DNA of 64,000 nt from Megachile rotundata (GCF_050947335.1 NW_027473364.1:744001-808000); one strand, 5' to 3'. Shown: positions 14,037 to 31,230, numbered from the stretch's first letter. Made by a program: numbers and translations. The notes: generated by a model from the letters alone, not told the origin.

Positions 14037-17000
14037 TCACAATCACACAATCACAATCACACAATCACAATCACACAATCACAATCACACAATCACAATC
14101 ACACAATCACAATCACACAATCACAATCACACAATCACAATCACACAATCACAATCACACAATCACAATCACACAATCACAATCACACAATCACAATCAC
14201 ACAATCACAATCACACAATCACAATCACACAATCACAATCACACAAATCACACAATCACAATCACACAATCACAATCACACAATCACAATCACACAATCA
14301 CAATCACACAATCACAATCACACAATCACAATCACACAATCACAATCACACAATCACAATCACACAATCACAATCACACAATCACAATCACACAATCACA
14401 ATCACACAATCACAATCACACAATCACAATCACACAATCACAATCACACAATCACAATCACACAATCACAATCACACAATCACAATCACACAATCACAAT
14501 CACACAATCACAATCACACAATCACAATCACACAATCACAATCACACAATCACAATCACACAATCACAATCACACAATCACAATCACACAATCACAATCA
14601 CACAATCACAATCACACAATCACAATCACACAATCACAATCACACAATCACAATCACACAATCACAATCACACAATCACAATCACACAATCACAATCACA
14701 CAATCACAATCACACAATCACAATCACACAATCACAATCACACAATCACAATCACACAATCACAATCACACAATCACAATCACACAATCACAATCACACA
14801 ATCACAATCACACAATCACAATCACACAATCACAATCACACAATCACAATCACACAATCACAATCACACAATCACAATCACACAATCACAATCACACAAT
14901 CACAATCACACAATCACAATCACACAATCACAATCACACAATCACAATCACACAATCACAATCACACAATCACAATCACACAATCACAATCACACAATCA
15001 CAATCACACAATCACAATCACACAATCACAATCACACAATCACAATCACACAATCACAATCACACAATCACAATCACACAATCACAATCACACAATCACA
15101 ATCACACAATCACAATCACACAATCACAATCACACAATCACAATCACACAATCACAATCACACAATCACAATCACACAATCACAATCACACAATCACAAT
15201 CACACAATCACAATCACACAATCACAATCACACAATCACAATCACACAATCACAATCACACAATCACAATCACACAATCACAATCACACAATCACAATCA
15301 CACAATCACAATCACACAATCACAATCACACAATCACAATCACACAATCACAATCACACAATCACAATCACACAATCACAATCACACAATCACAATCACA
15401 CAATCACAATCACACAATCACAATCACACAATCACAATCACACAATCACAATCACACAATCACAATCACACAATCACAATCACACAATCACAATCACACA
15501 ATCACAATCACACAATCACAATCACACAATCACAATCACACAATCACAATCACACAATCACAATCACACAATCACAATCACACAATCACAATCACACAAT
15601 CACAATCACACAATCACAATCACACAATCACAATCACACAATCACAATCACACAATCACAATCACACAATCACAATCACACAATCACAATCACACAATCA
15701 CAATCACACAATCACAATCACACAATCACAATCACACAATCACAATCACACAATCACAATCACACAATCACAATCACACAATCACAATCACACAATCACA
15801 ATCACACAATCACAATCACACAATCACAATCACACAATCACAATCACACAATCACAATCACACAATCACAATCACACAATCACAATCACACAATCACAAT
15901 CACACAATCACAATCACACAATCACAATCACACAATCACAATCACACAATCACAATCACACAACACAATCACAATCACACAATCACAATCACACAATCAC
16001 AATCACACAATCACAATCACACAATCACAATCACACAATCACAATCACACAATCACAATCACACAATCACAATCACACAATCACAATCACACAATCACAA
16101 TCACACAATCACAATCACACAATCACAATCACACAATCACAATCACACAATCACAATCACACAATCACAATCACACAATCACAATCACACAATCACAATC
16201 ACACAATCACAATCACACAATCACAATCACACAATCACAATCACACAATCACAATCACACAATCACAATCACACAATCACAATCACACAATCACAATCAC
16301 ACAATCACAATCACACAATCACAATCACACAATCACAATCACACAATCACAATCACACAATCACAATCACACAATCACAATCACACAATCACAATCACAC
16401 AATCACAATCACACAATCACAATCACACAATCACAATCACACAATCACAATCACACAATCACAATCACACAATCACAATCACACAATCACAATCACACAA
16501 TCACAATCACACAATCACAATCACACAATCACAATCACACAATCACAATCACACAATCACAATCACACAATCACAATCACACAATCACAATCACACAATC
16601 ACAATCACACAATCACAATCACACAATCACAATCACACAATCACAATCACACAATCACAATCACACAATCACAATCACACAATCACAATCACACAATCAC
16701 AATCACACAATCACAATCACACAATCACAATCACACAATCACAATCACACAATCACAATCACACAATCACAATCACACAATCACAATCACACAATCACAA
16801 TCACACAATCACAATCACACAATCACAATCACACAATCACAATCACACAATCACAATCACACAATCACAATCACACAATCACAATCACACAATCACAATC
16901 ACACAATCACAATCACACAATCACAATCACACAATCACAATCACACAATCACAATCACACAATCACAATCACACAATCACAATCACACAATCACAATCAC

Positions 17001-17900
17001 ACAATCACAATCACACAATCACAATCACACAATCACAATCACACAATCACAATCACACAATCACAATCACACAATCACAATCACACAATCACAATCACAC
17101 AATCACAATCACACAATCACAATCACACAATCACAATCACACAATCACAATCACACAATCACAATCACACAATCACAATCACACAATCACAATCACACAA
17201 TCACAATCACACAATCACAATCACACAATCACAATCACACAATCACAATCACACAATCACAATCACACAATCACAATCACACAATCACAATCACACAATC
17301 ACAATCACACAATCACAATCACACAATCACAATCACACAATCACAATCACACAATCACAATCACACAATCACAATCACACAATCACAATCACACAATCAC
17401 AATCACACAATCACAATCACACAATCACAATCACACAATCACAATCACACAATCACAATCACACAATCACAATCACACAATCACAATCACACAATCACAA
17501 TCACACAATCACAATCACACAATCACAATCACACAATCACAATCACACAATCACAATCACACAATCACAATCACACAATCACAATCACACAATCACAATC
17601 ACACAATCACAATCACACAATCACAATCACACAATCACAATCACACAATCACAATCACACAATCACAATCACACAATCACAATCACACAATCACAATCAC
17701 ACAATCACAATCACACAATCACAATCACACAATCACAATCACACAATCACAATCACACAATCACAATCACACAATCACAATCACACAATCACAATCACAC
17801 AATCACAATCACACAATCACAATCACACAATCACAATCACACAATCACAATCACACAATCACAATCACACAATCACAATCACACAATCACAATCACACAA
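14037..17900 (+). repeat. 14-mer array with two indels
   Basis: Canonical units, broken only near 14,246 (an extra A where a 6-mer is missing, reading CACACAAATCACAC) and near 15,962 (short deletion reading CACAACACAATC). Between and after these the phase is constant, so three homogeneous sub-blocks abut. Confidence 0.95.
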
Positions 17901-17946
17901 CCACAATCACACAATCACGCAATCACACAATCACGCAATCACACAA
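17901..17946 (+). repeat. Short CGCAA/CAACCAC interruption
   Basis: A CCACAATC word, two TCACGCAA words and a CACAACC word in about 46 bp. A very similar cluster interrupts the 14-mer array at about 29,845-29,890, and the cluster resembles the start of block A. Confidence 0.85.
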
Positions 17947-18898
17947 CCACAATCACACAATCACAATCACACAATCACAATCACACAATCACAATCACAC
18001 AATCACAATCACACAATCACAATCACACAATCACAATCACACAATCACAATCACACAATCACAATCACACAATCACAATCACACAATCACAATCACACAA
18101 TCACAATCACACAATCACAATCACACAATCACAATCACACTATCACAATCACACAATCACAATCACACAATCACAATCACACAATCACAATCACACAATC
18201 ACAATCACACAATCACAATCACACAATCACAATCACACAATCACAATCACACAATCACAATCACACAATCACAATCACACAATCACAATCACACAATCAC
18301 AATCACACAATCACAATCACACAATCACAATCACACAATCACAATCACACAATCACAATCACACAATCACAATCACACAATCACAATCACACAATCACAA
18401 TCACACAATCACAATCACACAATCACAATCACACAATCACAATCACACAATCACAATCACACAATCACAATCACACAATCACAATCACACAATCACAATC
18501 ACACAATCACAATCACACAATCACAATCACACAATCACAATCACACAATCACAATCACACAATCACAATCACACAATCACAATCACACAATCACAATCAC
18601 ACAATCACAATCACACAATCACAATCACACAATCACAATCACACAATCACAATCACACAATCACAATCACACAATCACAATCACACAATCACAATCACAC
18701 AATCACAATCACACAATCACAATCACACAATCACAATCACACAATCACAATCACACAATCACAATCACACAATCACAATCACACAATCACAATCACACAA
18801 TCACAATCACACAATCACAATCACACAATCACAATCACACAATCACAATCACACAATCACAATCACACAATCACAATCACACAATCACAATCACACAA
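17947..18898 (+). repeat. 14-mer array (68 units)
   Basis: 952 bp is exactly 68 units. One visible variant, CACTATCAC, lies near 18,140. It leads directly into the large duplicated block that starts at 18,899. Confidence 0.94.
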
Positions 18899-20401
18899 TC
18901 ACGCAATCACACAATCACGCAATCACACAACCACGCAATCACACAATTCACACAATTCACACAATCTCACAATCACACAATCGCACAATCACACAATCAC
19001 ACAATCACACAATCGCGCAATCACACAATCACGCAATCACGCAATCACGCAATCACACAATCACACAATCAGACAATCACACAATCACACAATCACACAA
19101 TCACACAATCACACAATCACACAATCGCACAATCACTCAAGCACACAATCACACAATCACACAATCACACAATCACACTATCACACAATCACACAATCAC
19201 ACAATCACACAGTACACACAATCACAATCACACAGTCACAATTACACAATCACACAATCACACAATCACACAATCACACAATCACACAATCACACAATCA
19301 CACAATCATACAATCAGACAGTCACACAATCACACAATCACACAATCACACAGTCACACAATCGCACAATCGCACAATCACACAATCACACAATCACACA
19401 ATCACACAATCACACAATCACACAATCACACAATCACGCAATCACGCAATCACGCAATCACACAATCACACAATCAGACAATCATACAATCAAACAATCA
19501 CACAATCACACAATCACACGATCACACAATCACGATCACACAATCACGGTCACACAATCACACTATCACACAATCACACAATCACACAATCACACAATCA
19601 CACAATCACACAATCACACAATCACACAATCACACAATCACTCAATCACACAATCACACAATCACACAATCACACAATCACACAATCACACTATCACACA
19701 ATCACACAATCACACAATCACACAGTACACACAATCACAATTACACAATCACACAATCACACAATCACACAATCACACAATCACACAATCACACAGTCAC
19801 ACAATCACACAATCACACAATCACACAGTCACACAATCGCACAATCGCACAATCGCACAATCACACAATCACACAATCACACAATCACACAATCACACAA
19901 TCACGCAATCACGCAATCACGCAATCACACAATCACACAATCAGACAATCACACAATCACACAATCACACAATCACACAATCACACAATCACACAATCAC
20001 GATCACACAATCACGGTCACACAATCACGACCACACAATCACGATCACACAATTACGGTCACACAATCACGGTCACACAATCACACAATCACACAATCAC
20101 ACAATCACACAATCACACAGTCACACAATCACACAATCACACAATCACACAATCACACAATCACACAATCACACAATCGCACAACCACACAATCACACAA
20201 TCACACAATCACACAATCACACAATCACACAATCACACAATCACACAATCACACAATCACACAATCACACAATCACACAAGCACACAATCACTCAATCAC
20301 ACAATCACACAATCACACAATCACACAATCACACAATCACACTATCACACAATCACACAATCACACAATCACACAATCACACAATCACAAAGTACACACA
20401 A
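18899..20401 (+). repeat. Higher-order block, proximal part, copy 1
   Basis: Starts with block A-like words (TCACGCAA twice, CAACCACGC, doubled CAATTCACAC, ATCTCACAATC), then 8-mers with TCGCGCAA, CAGACAATC, CACGATCAC, CACGGTCAC and AGTAC markers at 19,211, 19,724 and 20,391. Each marker I checked up to 20,186 recurs exactly 4,779 bp downstream. One extra 8-mer in the downstream copy makes the offset 4,787 after that. Confidence 0.93.
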
Positions 20402-20584
20402 TCACAATCACACAATCACAATCACACAATCACAATCACACAATCACAATCACACAATCACAATCACACAATCACAATCACACAATCACAATCACACAAT
20501 CACAATCACACAATCACAATCACACAATCACAATCACACAATCACCATCACACAATCACAATCACACAATCACAATCACACAAT
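20402..20584 (+). repeat. Short 14-mer array inside the higher-order block, copy 1
   Basis: About 13 units with one CACCATCAC variant near 20,543. The paralogous array at 25,189 is 84 bp (six units) longer, because the offset rises from 4,787 to 4,871 across it. Confidence 0.93.
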
Positions 20585-22409
20585 TCACACAATTCACACA
20601 ATCTCACAATCACACAATCACACAACCACACAATCACACAATCACAATCGCACAATCACAATCACACAATCATCAATCACACAATCACGGTCACACAATC
20701 ACACATTCACACAATCACACAATCACACAATCACAATCACACAATCACAATCACACAATCACAATCACACAATCACAATCACACAATCACACAATCACAC
20801 AATTCACACAATCTCACAATCACACAATCACACAATCACACAATCACACAATCACACAATCACACAATCACACAATCACACAATCACACAATCACACAAT
20901 CACACAATCACACAATCACACAATCATCAATCACACAATCACGGTCACACAATCACACATTCACACAATCACACAATCACACAATCACTCAATCACAAAA
21001 TCACACAATCACACTATCACACAATCACACAATCACACAATCACACAATCACACAATCACACAATCACACAATCACACAATCACACAATCACACAATCAC
21101 ACAATCACACAATCGCACAATCGCACAATCGCACAATCGCACAATCACACAATCACACAATCACGCAATCACGCAATCACGCAATCACGCAATCACGCAA
21201 TCACGCAATCACACAATCACACAATCACCCAATCAGACAATCACACAATCACACAATCACACAATCACACAGTCACACATCACACAATCAGACAATCACA
21301 CAATCACACAATCGCACAATCGCACAATCACACAATCACACAATCACACAATCACACAATCACACAATCACACAATCACACAATCGCACAATCACACAAT
21401 CACGCAATCACGCAATCACGGTCACACAATCACACATTCACACAATCACACCATCACACAATCACTCAATCACAAAATCACACAATCACACCATCACACA
21501 ATCACACAATCACACAATCACACAATCACACAATCACAAAGTCACACAATCACACTATCACACAATCACACAATCACACAATCGCACAATCGCACAATCA
21601 CACAATCACACAATCACACAATCACACAATCACACAATCACACAATCACACAATCACACAATCACACAATCACACAATCACACAATCGCACAATCGCACA
21701 ATCACACAATCACGCAATCACGCAATCACGCAATCACACAATCACACAATCAGACAATCACACAATCACACAATCACACAATCACACAATCACACAATCA
21801 CACAATCACACAATCACACAATCACACAATCACACAATCACACAATCACACAATCACACAATCACACAATCACACAATCACACAATCACACAATCACAAA
21901 GTCACACAATCACACAATCACACAATCACATAATCGCACAATCGCACAATCACACAATCACACAATCACACAATCACACAATCACACAATCACACAATCA
22001 CACAATCACACAATCACAATCACACAATCACACAATCACACAATTCACACAATCTCACAATCACACAATCACACAATCACACAATCACACAATCACACAA
22101 TCACACAATCACACAATCACACAATCACACAATCACACAATCATCAATCACACAATCACGGTCACACAATCACACATTCACACAATCACACAATCACACA
22201 ATCACTCAATCACAAAATCACACAATCACACAATCACACAATCACACAATCACACAATCACACAATCGCACAATCGCACAATCGCACAATCACACAATCA
22301 CACAATCACACAATCACACAATCACACAATCACGCAATCACCCAATCACGCAATCACGCAATCACACAATCACACAATCACACAATCAGACAATCACACA
22401 ATCACACAA
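20585..22409 (+). repeat. Higher-order block, distal part, copy 1
   Basis: 8-mer domain with TCATCAATCAC markers at about 20,670, 20,924 and 22,141, CACATTCAC, CAGTCACACATCAC near 21,270, CACCATCAC, CAAAGTCAC, and CATAATCGC at about 21,930. The same markers lie 4,863-4,871 bp downstream in copy 2. The copies separate just after CAGACAATC near 22,390: copy 1 enters a 14-mer array and copy 2 continues in 8-mers. Confidence 0.92.
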
Positions 22410-23186
22410 TCACAATCACACAATCACAATCACACAATCACAATCACACAATCACAATCACACAATCACAATCACACAATCACAATCACACAATCACAAT
22501 CACACAATCACAGCACACAATCACAATCACACAATCACAATCACACAATCACAATCACACAATCACAATCACACAATCACAATCACACAATCACAATCAC
22601 ACAATCACAATCACACAATCACAATCACACAATCACAATCACACAATCACAATCACACAATCACAATCACACAATCACAATCACACAATCACAATTACAC
22701 AATCACAATCACGCAATCACAATCACGCAATCACAATCACGCAATCACAATCACGCAATCACAATCACACAATCACAATCACACAATCACAATCACACAA
22801 TCACAATCACACAATCACAATCACACAATCACAATCACACAATCACAATCACACAATCACAATCACACAATCACAATCACACAATCACAATCACACAATC
22901 ACAATCACACAATCACACAATCACAATCACACAATCACAATCACACAATCACAATCACACAATCACAATCACACAATCACAATCACACAGTCACAATCAC
23001 ACAATCACAATCACACAATCACAATCACACAATCACAATCACACAATCACAATCACACAATCACAATCACACAATCACAATCACACAATCACAATCACAC
23101 AATCACAATCACACAATCACAATCACACAATCACAATCACACAATCACAATCACACAATCACAATCACACAATCACAATCACACAA
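22410..23186 (+). repeat. 14-mer array with scattered variants
   Basis: Canonical units with CACAGCACAC near 22,512, an ATTACAC near 22,695, four CACGCAATC words near 22,712-22,760, an extra 8-mer near 22,915 and a CAGTCAC near 22,990. It separates copy 1 of the higher-order block from the next block A. Confidence 0.93.
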
Positions 23187-23327
23187 TCACGCAATCACAC
23201 AATCACGCAATCACACAACCACGCAATCACACAATTCACACAATTCACACAATCTCACAATCACACAATCACACAACCACACAATCACAATCGCACAATC
23301 ACAATCACACAATCATCAATCACACAA
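23187..23327 (+). repeat. Block A with truncated B
   Basis: TCACGCAA words, CAACCACGC, doubled CAATTCACAC, ATCTCACAATC, CAACCACAC, AATCGCACAA, then TCATCAATCAC. The ACGGTCAC that normally follows is absent and canonical 14-mers resume. It lacks the AATATCACAA word of the 2,809 and 7,552 copies. Confidence 0.88.
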
Positions 23328-23677
23328 TCACAATCACACAATCACAATCACACAATCACAATCACACAACCACAATCACACAATCACAATCACACAATCA
23401 CAATCACACAATCACAATCACACGATCACAATCACACAATCACAATCACACAGTCACAATCACACAATCACAATCACACAATCACAATCACACAATCACA
23501 ATCACACAATCACAATCACACAATCACAATCACACAATCACAATCACACAATCACAATCACACAATCACAATCACACAATCACAATCACACAATCACAAT
23601 CACACAATCACAATCACACAATCACAATCACACAATCACAATCACACAATCACAATCACACAATCACAATCACACAA
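23328..23677 (+). repeat. 14-mer array (25 units)
   Basis: 350 bp of canonical units with CAACCAC near 23,369, CACGATC near 23,423 and CAGTCAC near 23,451. It ends exactly where copy 2 of the higher-order block begins. Confidence 0.92.
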
Positions 23678-25188
23678 TCACGCAATCACACAATCACGCA
23701 ATCACACAACCACGCAATCACACAATTCACACAATTCACACAATCTCACAATCACACAATCGCACAATCACACAATCACACAATCACACAATCGCGCAAT
23801 CACACAATCACGCAATCACGCAATCACGCAATCACACAATCACACAATCAGACAATCACACAATCACACAATCACACAATCACACAATCACACAATCACA
23901 CAATCGCACAATCACTCAATCACACAATCACACAATCACACAATCACACAATCACACTATCACACAATCACACAATCACACAATCACACAGTACACACAA
24001 TCACAATCACACAGTCACAATTACACAATCACACAATCACACAATCACACAATCACACAATCACACAATCACACAATCACACAATCACACAATCAGACAG
24101 TCACACAATCACACAATCACACAATCACACAGTCACACAATCGCACAATCGCACAATCACACAATCACACAATCACACAATCACACAATCACACAATCAC
24201 ACAATCACACAATCACGCAATCACGCAATCACGCAATCACACAATCACACAATCAGACAATCATACAATCAAACAATCACACAATCACACAATCACACGA
24301 TCACACAATCACGATCACACAATCACGGTCACACAATCACACTATCACACAATCACACAATCACACAATCACACAATCACACAATCACACAATCACACAA
24401 TCACACAATCACACAATCACTCAATCACACAATCACACAATCACACATTCACACAATCACACAATCACACTATCACACAATCACACAATCACACAATCAC
24501 ACAGTACACACAATCACAATTACACAATCACACAATCACACAATCACACAATCACACAATCACACAATCACACAGTCACACAATCACACAATCACACAAT
24601 CACACAGTCACACAATCGCACAATCGCACAATCGCACAATCACACAATCACACAATCACACAATCACACAATCACACAATCACGCAATCACGCAATCACG
24701 CAATCACACAATCACACAATCAGACAATCACACAATCACACAATCACACAATCACACAATCACACAATCACACAATCACGATCACACAATCACGGTCACA
24801 CAATCACGACCACACAATCACGATCACACAATTACGGTCACACAATCACGGTCACACAATCACACAATCACACAATCACACAATCACACAATCACACAGT
24901 CACACAATCACACAATCACACAATCACACAATCACACAATCACACAATCACACAATCACACAACCACACAATCACACAATCACACAATCACACAATCACA
25001 CAATCACACAATCACACAATCACACAATCACACAATCACACAATCACACAATCACACAATCACACAAGCACACAATCACTCAATCACACAATCACACAAT
25101 CACACAATCACACAATCACACAATCACACTATCACACAATCACACAATCACACAATCACACAATCACACAATCACACAGTACACACAA
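23678..25188 (+). repeat. Higher-order block, proximal part, copy 2
   Basis: Colinear with 18,899-20,401 at an offset of 4,779 (TCACGCAA start, AGTAC at 23,990 and 24,503, CACGATC cluster near 24,298), rising to 4,787 before the CAAGCAC marker at 25,068. Differences are few: for example CGCACAACC in copy 1 reads CACACAACC here, and CAAAGTAC in copy 1 reads CACAGTAC here. The low divergence shows a recent event. Confidence 0.93.
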
Positions 25189-25451
25189 TCACAATCACAC
25201 AATCACAATCACACAATCACAATCACACAATCACAATCACACAATCACAATCACACAATCACAATCACACAATCACAATCACACAATCACAATCACACAA
25301 TCACAATCACACAATCACAATCACACAATCACAATCACACAATCACAATCACACAATCACAATCACACAATCACTATCACACAATCACAATCACACAATC
25401 ACAATCACACAATCACCATCACACAATCACAATCACACAATCACAATCACA
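25189..25451 (+). repeat. Short 14-mer array inside the higher-order block, copy 2
   Basis: Six units longer than its paralogue at 20,402. It contains CACTATCAC and CACCATCAC variants before the CAATTCAC words of the distal block. Confidence 0.92.
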
Positions 25452-27275
25452 CAATTCACACAATTCACACAATCTCACAATCACACAATCACACAACCAC
25501 ACAATCACACAATCACAATCGCACAATCACAATCACACAATCATCAATCACACAATCACGGTCACACAATCACACATTCACACAATCACACAATCACACA
25601 ATCACAATCACACAATCACAATCACACAATCACAATCACACAATCACAATCACACAATCACACAATCACACAATTCACACAATCTCACAATCACACAATC
25701 ACACAATCACACAATCACACAATCACACAATCACACAATCACACAATCACACAATCACACAATCACACAATCACACAATCACACAATCATCAATCACACA
25801 ATCACGGTCACACAATCACACATTCACACAATCACACAATCACACAATCACTCAATCACAAAATCACACAATCACACTATCACACAATCACACAATCACA
25901 CAATCACACAATCACACAATCACACAATCACACAATCACACAATCACACAATCACACAATCACACAATCACACAATCACACAATCGCACAATCGCACAAT
26001 CGCACAATCGCACAATCACACAATCACACAATCACGCAATCACGCAATCACGCAATCACGCAATCACGCAATCACGCAATCACACAATCACACAATCACC
26101 CAATCAGACAATCACACAATCACACAATCACACAATCACACAGTCACACATCACACAATCAGACAATCACACAATCACACAATCGCACAATCGCACAATC
26201 ACACAATCACACAATCACACAATCACACAATCACACAATCACACAATCACACAATCGCACAATCACACAATCACGCAATCACGCAATCACGGTCACACAA
26301 TCACACATTCACACAATCACACCATCACACAATCACTCAATCACAAAATCACACAATCACACCATCACACAATCACACAATCACACAATCACAAAATCAC
26401 ACAATCACAAAGTCACACAATCACACTATCACACAATCACACAATCACACAATCGCACAATCGCACAATCACACAATCACACAATCACACAATCACACAA
26501 TCACACAATCACACAATCACACAATCACACAATCACACAATCACACAATCACACAATCACACAATCGCACAATCGCACAATCACACAATCACGCAATCAC
26601 GCAATCACGCAATCACACAATCACACAATCAGACAATCACACAATCACACAATCACACAATCACACAATCACACAATCACACAATCACACAATCACACAA
26701 TCACACAATCACACAATCACACAATCACACAATCACACAATCACACAATCACACAATCACACAATCACAAAGTCACACAATCACACAATCACACAATCAC
26801 ATAATCGCACAATCGCACAATCACACAATCACACAATCACACAATCACACAATCACACAATCACACAATCACACAATCACACAATCACAATCACACAATC
26901 ACACAATCACACAATTCACACAATCTCACAATCACACAATCACACAATCACACAATCACACAATCACACAAGCACACAATCACACAATCACACAATCACA
27001 CAATCATCAATCACACAATCACGGTCACACAATCACACATTCACACAATCACACAATCACACAATCACTCAATCACAAAATCACACAATCACACAATCAC
27101 ACAATCACACAATCACACAATCACACAATCGCACAATCGCACAATCGCACAATCACACAATCACACAATCACACAATCACACAATCACACAATCACGCAA
27201 TCACCCAATCACGCAATCACGCAATCACACAATCACACAATCACACAATCAGACAATCACACAATCACACAATCA
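25452..27275 (+). repeat. Higher-order block, distal part, copy 2
   Basis: Colinear with 20,585-22,405: TCATCAATCAC at about 25,541, 25,787 and 27,004, CAGTCACACATCAC near 26,142, CATAATCGC near 26,801. Its last ~700 bp is in turn the start of a second duplication, since 26,560-27,240 matches 31,305-31,980. Confidence 0.92.
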
Positions 27276-29110
27276 CACAATCACACAATAACACAATCAC
27301 ACAATCACACAATCACACAATCACACAATCACACAATCACAATCACACAATCACACAATCACACAATTCACACAATCTCACAATCACACAATCACACAAT
27401 CACACAATCACACAATCACACAATCACACAATCACACAATCACACAATCACACAATCACACAATCACACAATCATCAATCACACAATCACGGTCACACAA
27501 TCACACATTCACACAATCACACAATCACGCAATCACGCAATCACGCAATCACGCAATCACACAATCACACAATCACACAATCAGACAATCACACAATCAC
27601 ACAATCACACAATCACACAATAACACAATCACACAATCACACAATCACACAATCACACAATAACACAATCACACCATCACACAATCATACTATCACACAA
27701 TCACACAATCACACAATCACACAATCACACAATCACAAAGTCACACAATCACACAATCACACAATAACACAATCACACCATCACACAATCATACAATCAC
27801 ACAATCACACAATCACACAATCACACAATCACAAAGTCACACAATCACACAATCACACAATCACACAATCACATAATCGCACAATCGCACAATCACACAA
27901 TCACACAATCACACAATCACACAATCACACAATCACACAATCGCACAATCACACAATCACGCTATCACGCAATCACGGTCACACAATCACACATTCACAC
28001 AATCACACAATCACACCATCACTCAATCACAAAATCACACAATCACACAATCACACAATCATCAATCACACAATCACGGTCACACAATCACACATTCACA
28101 CAATCACACAATCACACAATCACACAATCACTCAATCACAAAATCACACAATCACACAATCACACAATCACACAATCACACAATCACACAATCCCACAAT
28201 CGCACAATCGCACAATCGCACAATCACACAATCACACAATCACACAATCACACAATCACACAATCACGCAATCACGCAATCACGCAATCACGCAATCACA
28301 CAATCACACAATCACACAATCAGACAGTCACACAATCACACAATCACACAATCACACAATAACACAATCACACAATCATACAATCACACAATCACACAAT
28401 CACACAATCACAATCACACAATCACACAATCACACAATTCACACAATCTCACAATCACACAATCACACAATCACACAATCACACAATCACACAATCACAC
28501 AATCACACAATCATCAATCACACAATCACGGTCACACAATCACACATTCACACAATCACACAATCACACAATCACTCAATCACAAAATCACACAATCACA
28601 CAATCACACAATCACACAATCACACAATCACACAATCACACAATCACGATCACACAATCACGATCACACAATCACGATCACACAATTACGGTCACACAAT
28701 CACGGTCACACAATCACAGTCACACAATCACACAATCACAATCACGCAATCATCAATTACACAATCACGGTCACACAATCACACATTCACACAATCACAC
28801 AATCACACAATCACTCAATCACAAAATCACACAATCACACAATCACACAATCACACAGTCACACAATCACACAATCACAATCACGCAATCACACAATCAC
28901 GATCACACAATCACGATCACACAATCACGATCACACAACCACGATCACACAATCACGGTCACACAACCACACAATCACACAATCACGCGATCATACAATC
29001 AAACAAGCACACAATCACTCAATCACACAATCACACAACCACACAATCACACAATCACACAATCACACAATCACACAATCACACAATCACACACTCACAC
29101 AATCACACAG
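27276..29110 (+). repeat. 8-mer domain with CAATAACAC blocks, copy 1
   Basis: TCACACAA words with CAATAACAC, CACCATCAC, CATACTATC and CAAAGTCAC clusters, TCATCAATCAC at about 27,472, 28,059, 28,511 and 28,750, CACGATC/CACGGTC groups, then CGCGATCATAC at 28,986 and CACACTCAC near 29,091. These markers recur 4,737-4,745 bp downstream through 33,855. Confidence 0.92.
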
Positions 29111-30520
29111 TCACAATCACACAATCACAATCACACAATCACAATCACACAATCACAATCACACAATCACAATCACACAATCACAATCACACAATCACAA
29201 TCACACAATCACAATCACACAATCACAATCACACAATCACAATCACACAATCACAATCACACAATCACAATCACACAATCACAATCACACAATCACAATC
29301 ACACAATCACAATCACACAATCACAATCACACAATCACAATCACACAATCACAATCACGCAATCACAATCACGCAATCACAATCACGCAATCACAATCAC
29401 ACAATCACAATCACACAATCACAATCACACAATCACAATCACACAATCACAATCACACAATCACAATCACACAATCACAATCACACAATCACAATCACAC
29501 AATCACAATCACACAATCACAATCACACAATCACAATCACACAATCACAATCACACAATCACAATCACACAATCACAATCACACAATCACAATCACACAA
29601 TCACAATCACACAGTCACAATCACACAATCACAATCACACAATCACAATCACACAATCACAATCACACAATCACAATCACACAATCACAATCACACAATC
29701 ACAATCACACAATCACAATCACACAATCACAATCACACAATCACAATCACACAATCACAATCACACAATCACAATCACACAATCACAATCACACAATCAC
29801 AATCACACAATCACAATCACACAATCACAATCACACAATCACAATCAGACAATCACGCAATCACACAATCACGCAATCACACAACCACAATCACACAATC
29901 ACAATCACACAATCACAATCACACAATCACAATCACACAATCACAATCACACAATCACAATCACACAATCACAATCACACAATCACAATCACACAATCAC
30001 AATCACACAATCACAATCACACAATCACAATCACACAATCACAATCACACAATCACAATCACACAATCACAATCACACAATCACAATCACACAATCACAA
30101 TCACACAATCACAATCACACAATCACAATCACACAATCACAATCACACAATCACAATCACACAATCACAATCACACAATCACAATCACACAATCAGAATC
30201 ACACAATCACAATCACACAATCACAATCACACAATCACAATCACACAATCACAATCACACAATCACAATCACACAATCACAATCACACAATCACAATCAC
30301 ACAATCACAATCACACAATCACAATCACACAATCACAATCACACAATCATAATCACACAATCACAATCACACAATCACAATCACACAATCACAATCACAC
30401 AATCACAATCACACAATCACAATCACACAATCACAATCACACAATCACAATCACACAATCACAATCACACAATCACAATCACAATCACACAATCACAATC
30501 ACACAATCACAATCACACAA
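29111..30520 (+). repeat. 14-mer array with several variants
   Basis: About 100 canonical units. Variants are three CACGCAATC words near 29,358-29,390, CAGTCAC near 29,613, CAGACAATC with TCACGCAA words at 29,845-29,890, CAGAATC near 30,194, CATAATC near 30,350 and an extra 6-mer near 30,480. The paralogous position at 33,856 also enters a 14-mer array. Confidence 0.93.
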
Positions 30521-31230
30521 TCACACAATCACACAATTCACACAATCTCACAATCACACAATCACACAATCATCAATCACACAATCACGGTCACACAATC
30601 ACACAATCACACAATCACACAATCACACAATCACACAATCATCAATCACACAATCACGGTCACACAATCACACATTCGCACAATCGCACAATCACACAAT
30701 CACACAATCACACAATCACACAATCACACAATCACACAGTCACACAATCACACAATAACACAATCACACAATCACACAATCACTCAATCACAAAATCACA
30801 CAATCACACAATCACACAATCACACAATCACACAATCACACAATCACACAATCACGATCACACAATCACGATCACACAATCACGGTCACACAATCACACA
30901 TTCACACAATCACACAGTCACGCAATCACGCAATCACGCAATCACGCAATCACACAATCACACAATCACACAATCAGACAATCACACAATCACACAATCA
31001 CACAATCACACAATAACACAATCACACAATCACACAATCACACAATCACACAATAACACAATCACACCATCACACAATCATACTATCACACAATCACACA
31101 ATCACACAATCACACAATCACAAAGTCACACAATCACACAATCACACAATAACACAATCACACCATCACACAATCATACAATCACACAATCACACAATCA
31201 CACAATCACACAATCACAAAGTCACACAAT
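30521..31230 (+). repeat. 8-mer domain: block B copies and CAATAACAC block
   Basis: Has CAATTCAC and ATCTCACAATC, TCATCAATCAC near 30,570 and 30,649, CACATTCGC, CACGATCAC words, then from about 30,915 a run of TCACGCAA words and the CAATAACAC / CACCATCAC / CATACTATC / CAAAGTCAC cluster. That cluster also stands at about 27,525-27,850 and 32,275-32,600, so it is present three times. Confidence 0.9.

Noticed and set aside
1..18898. CRISPR array
   Set aside because: Units are contiguous 14-mers without unique spacers, and there is no leader or cas gene.
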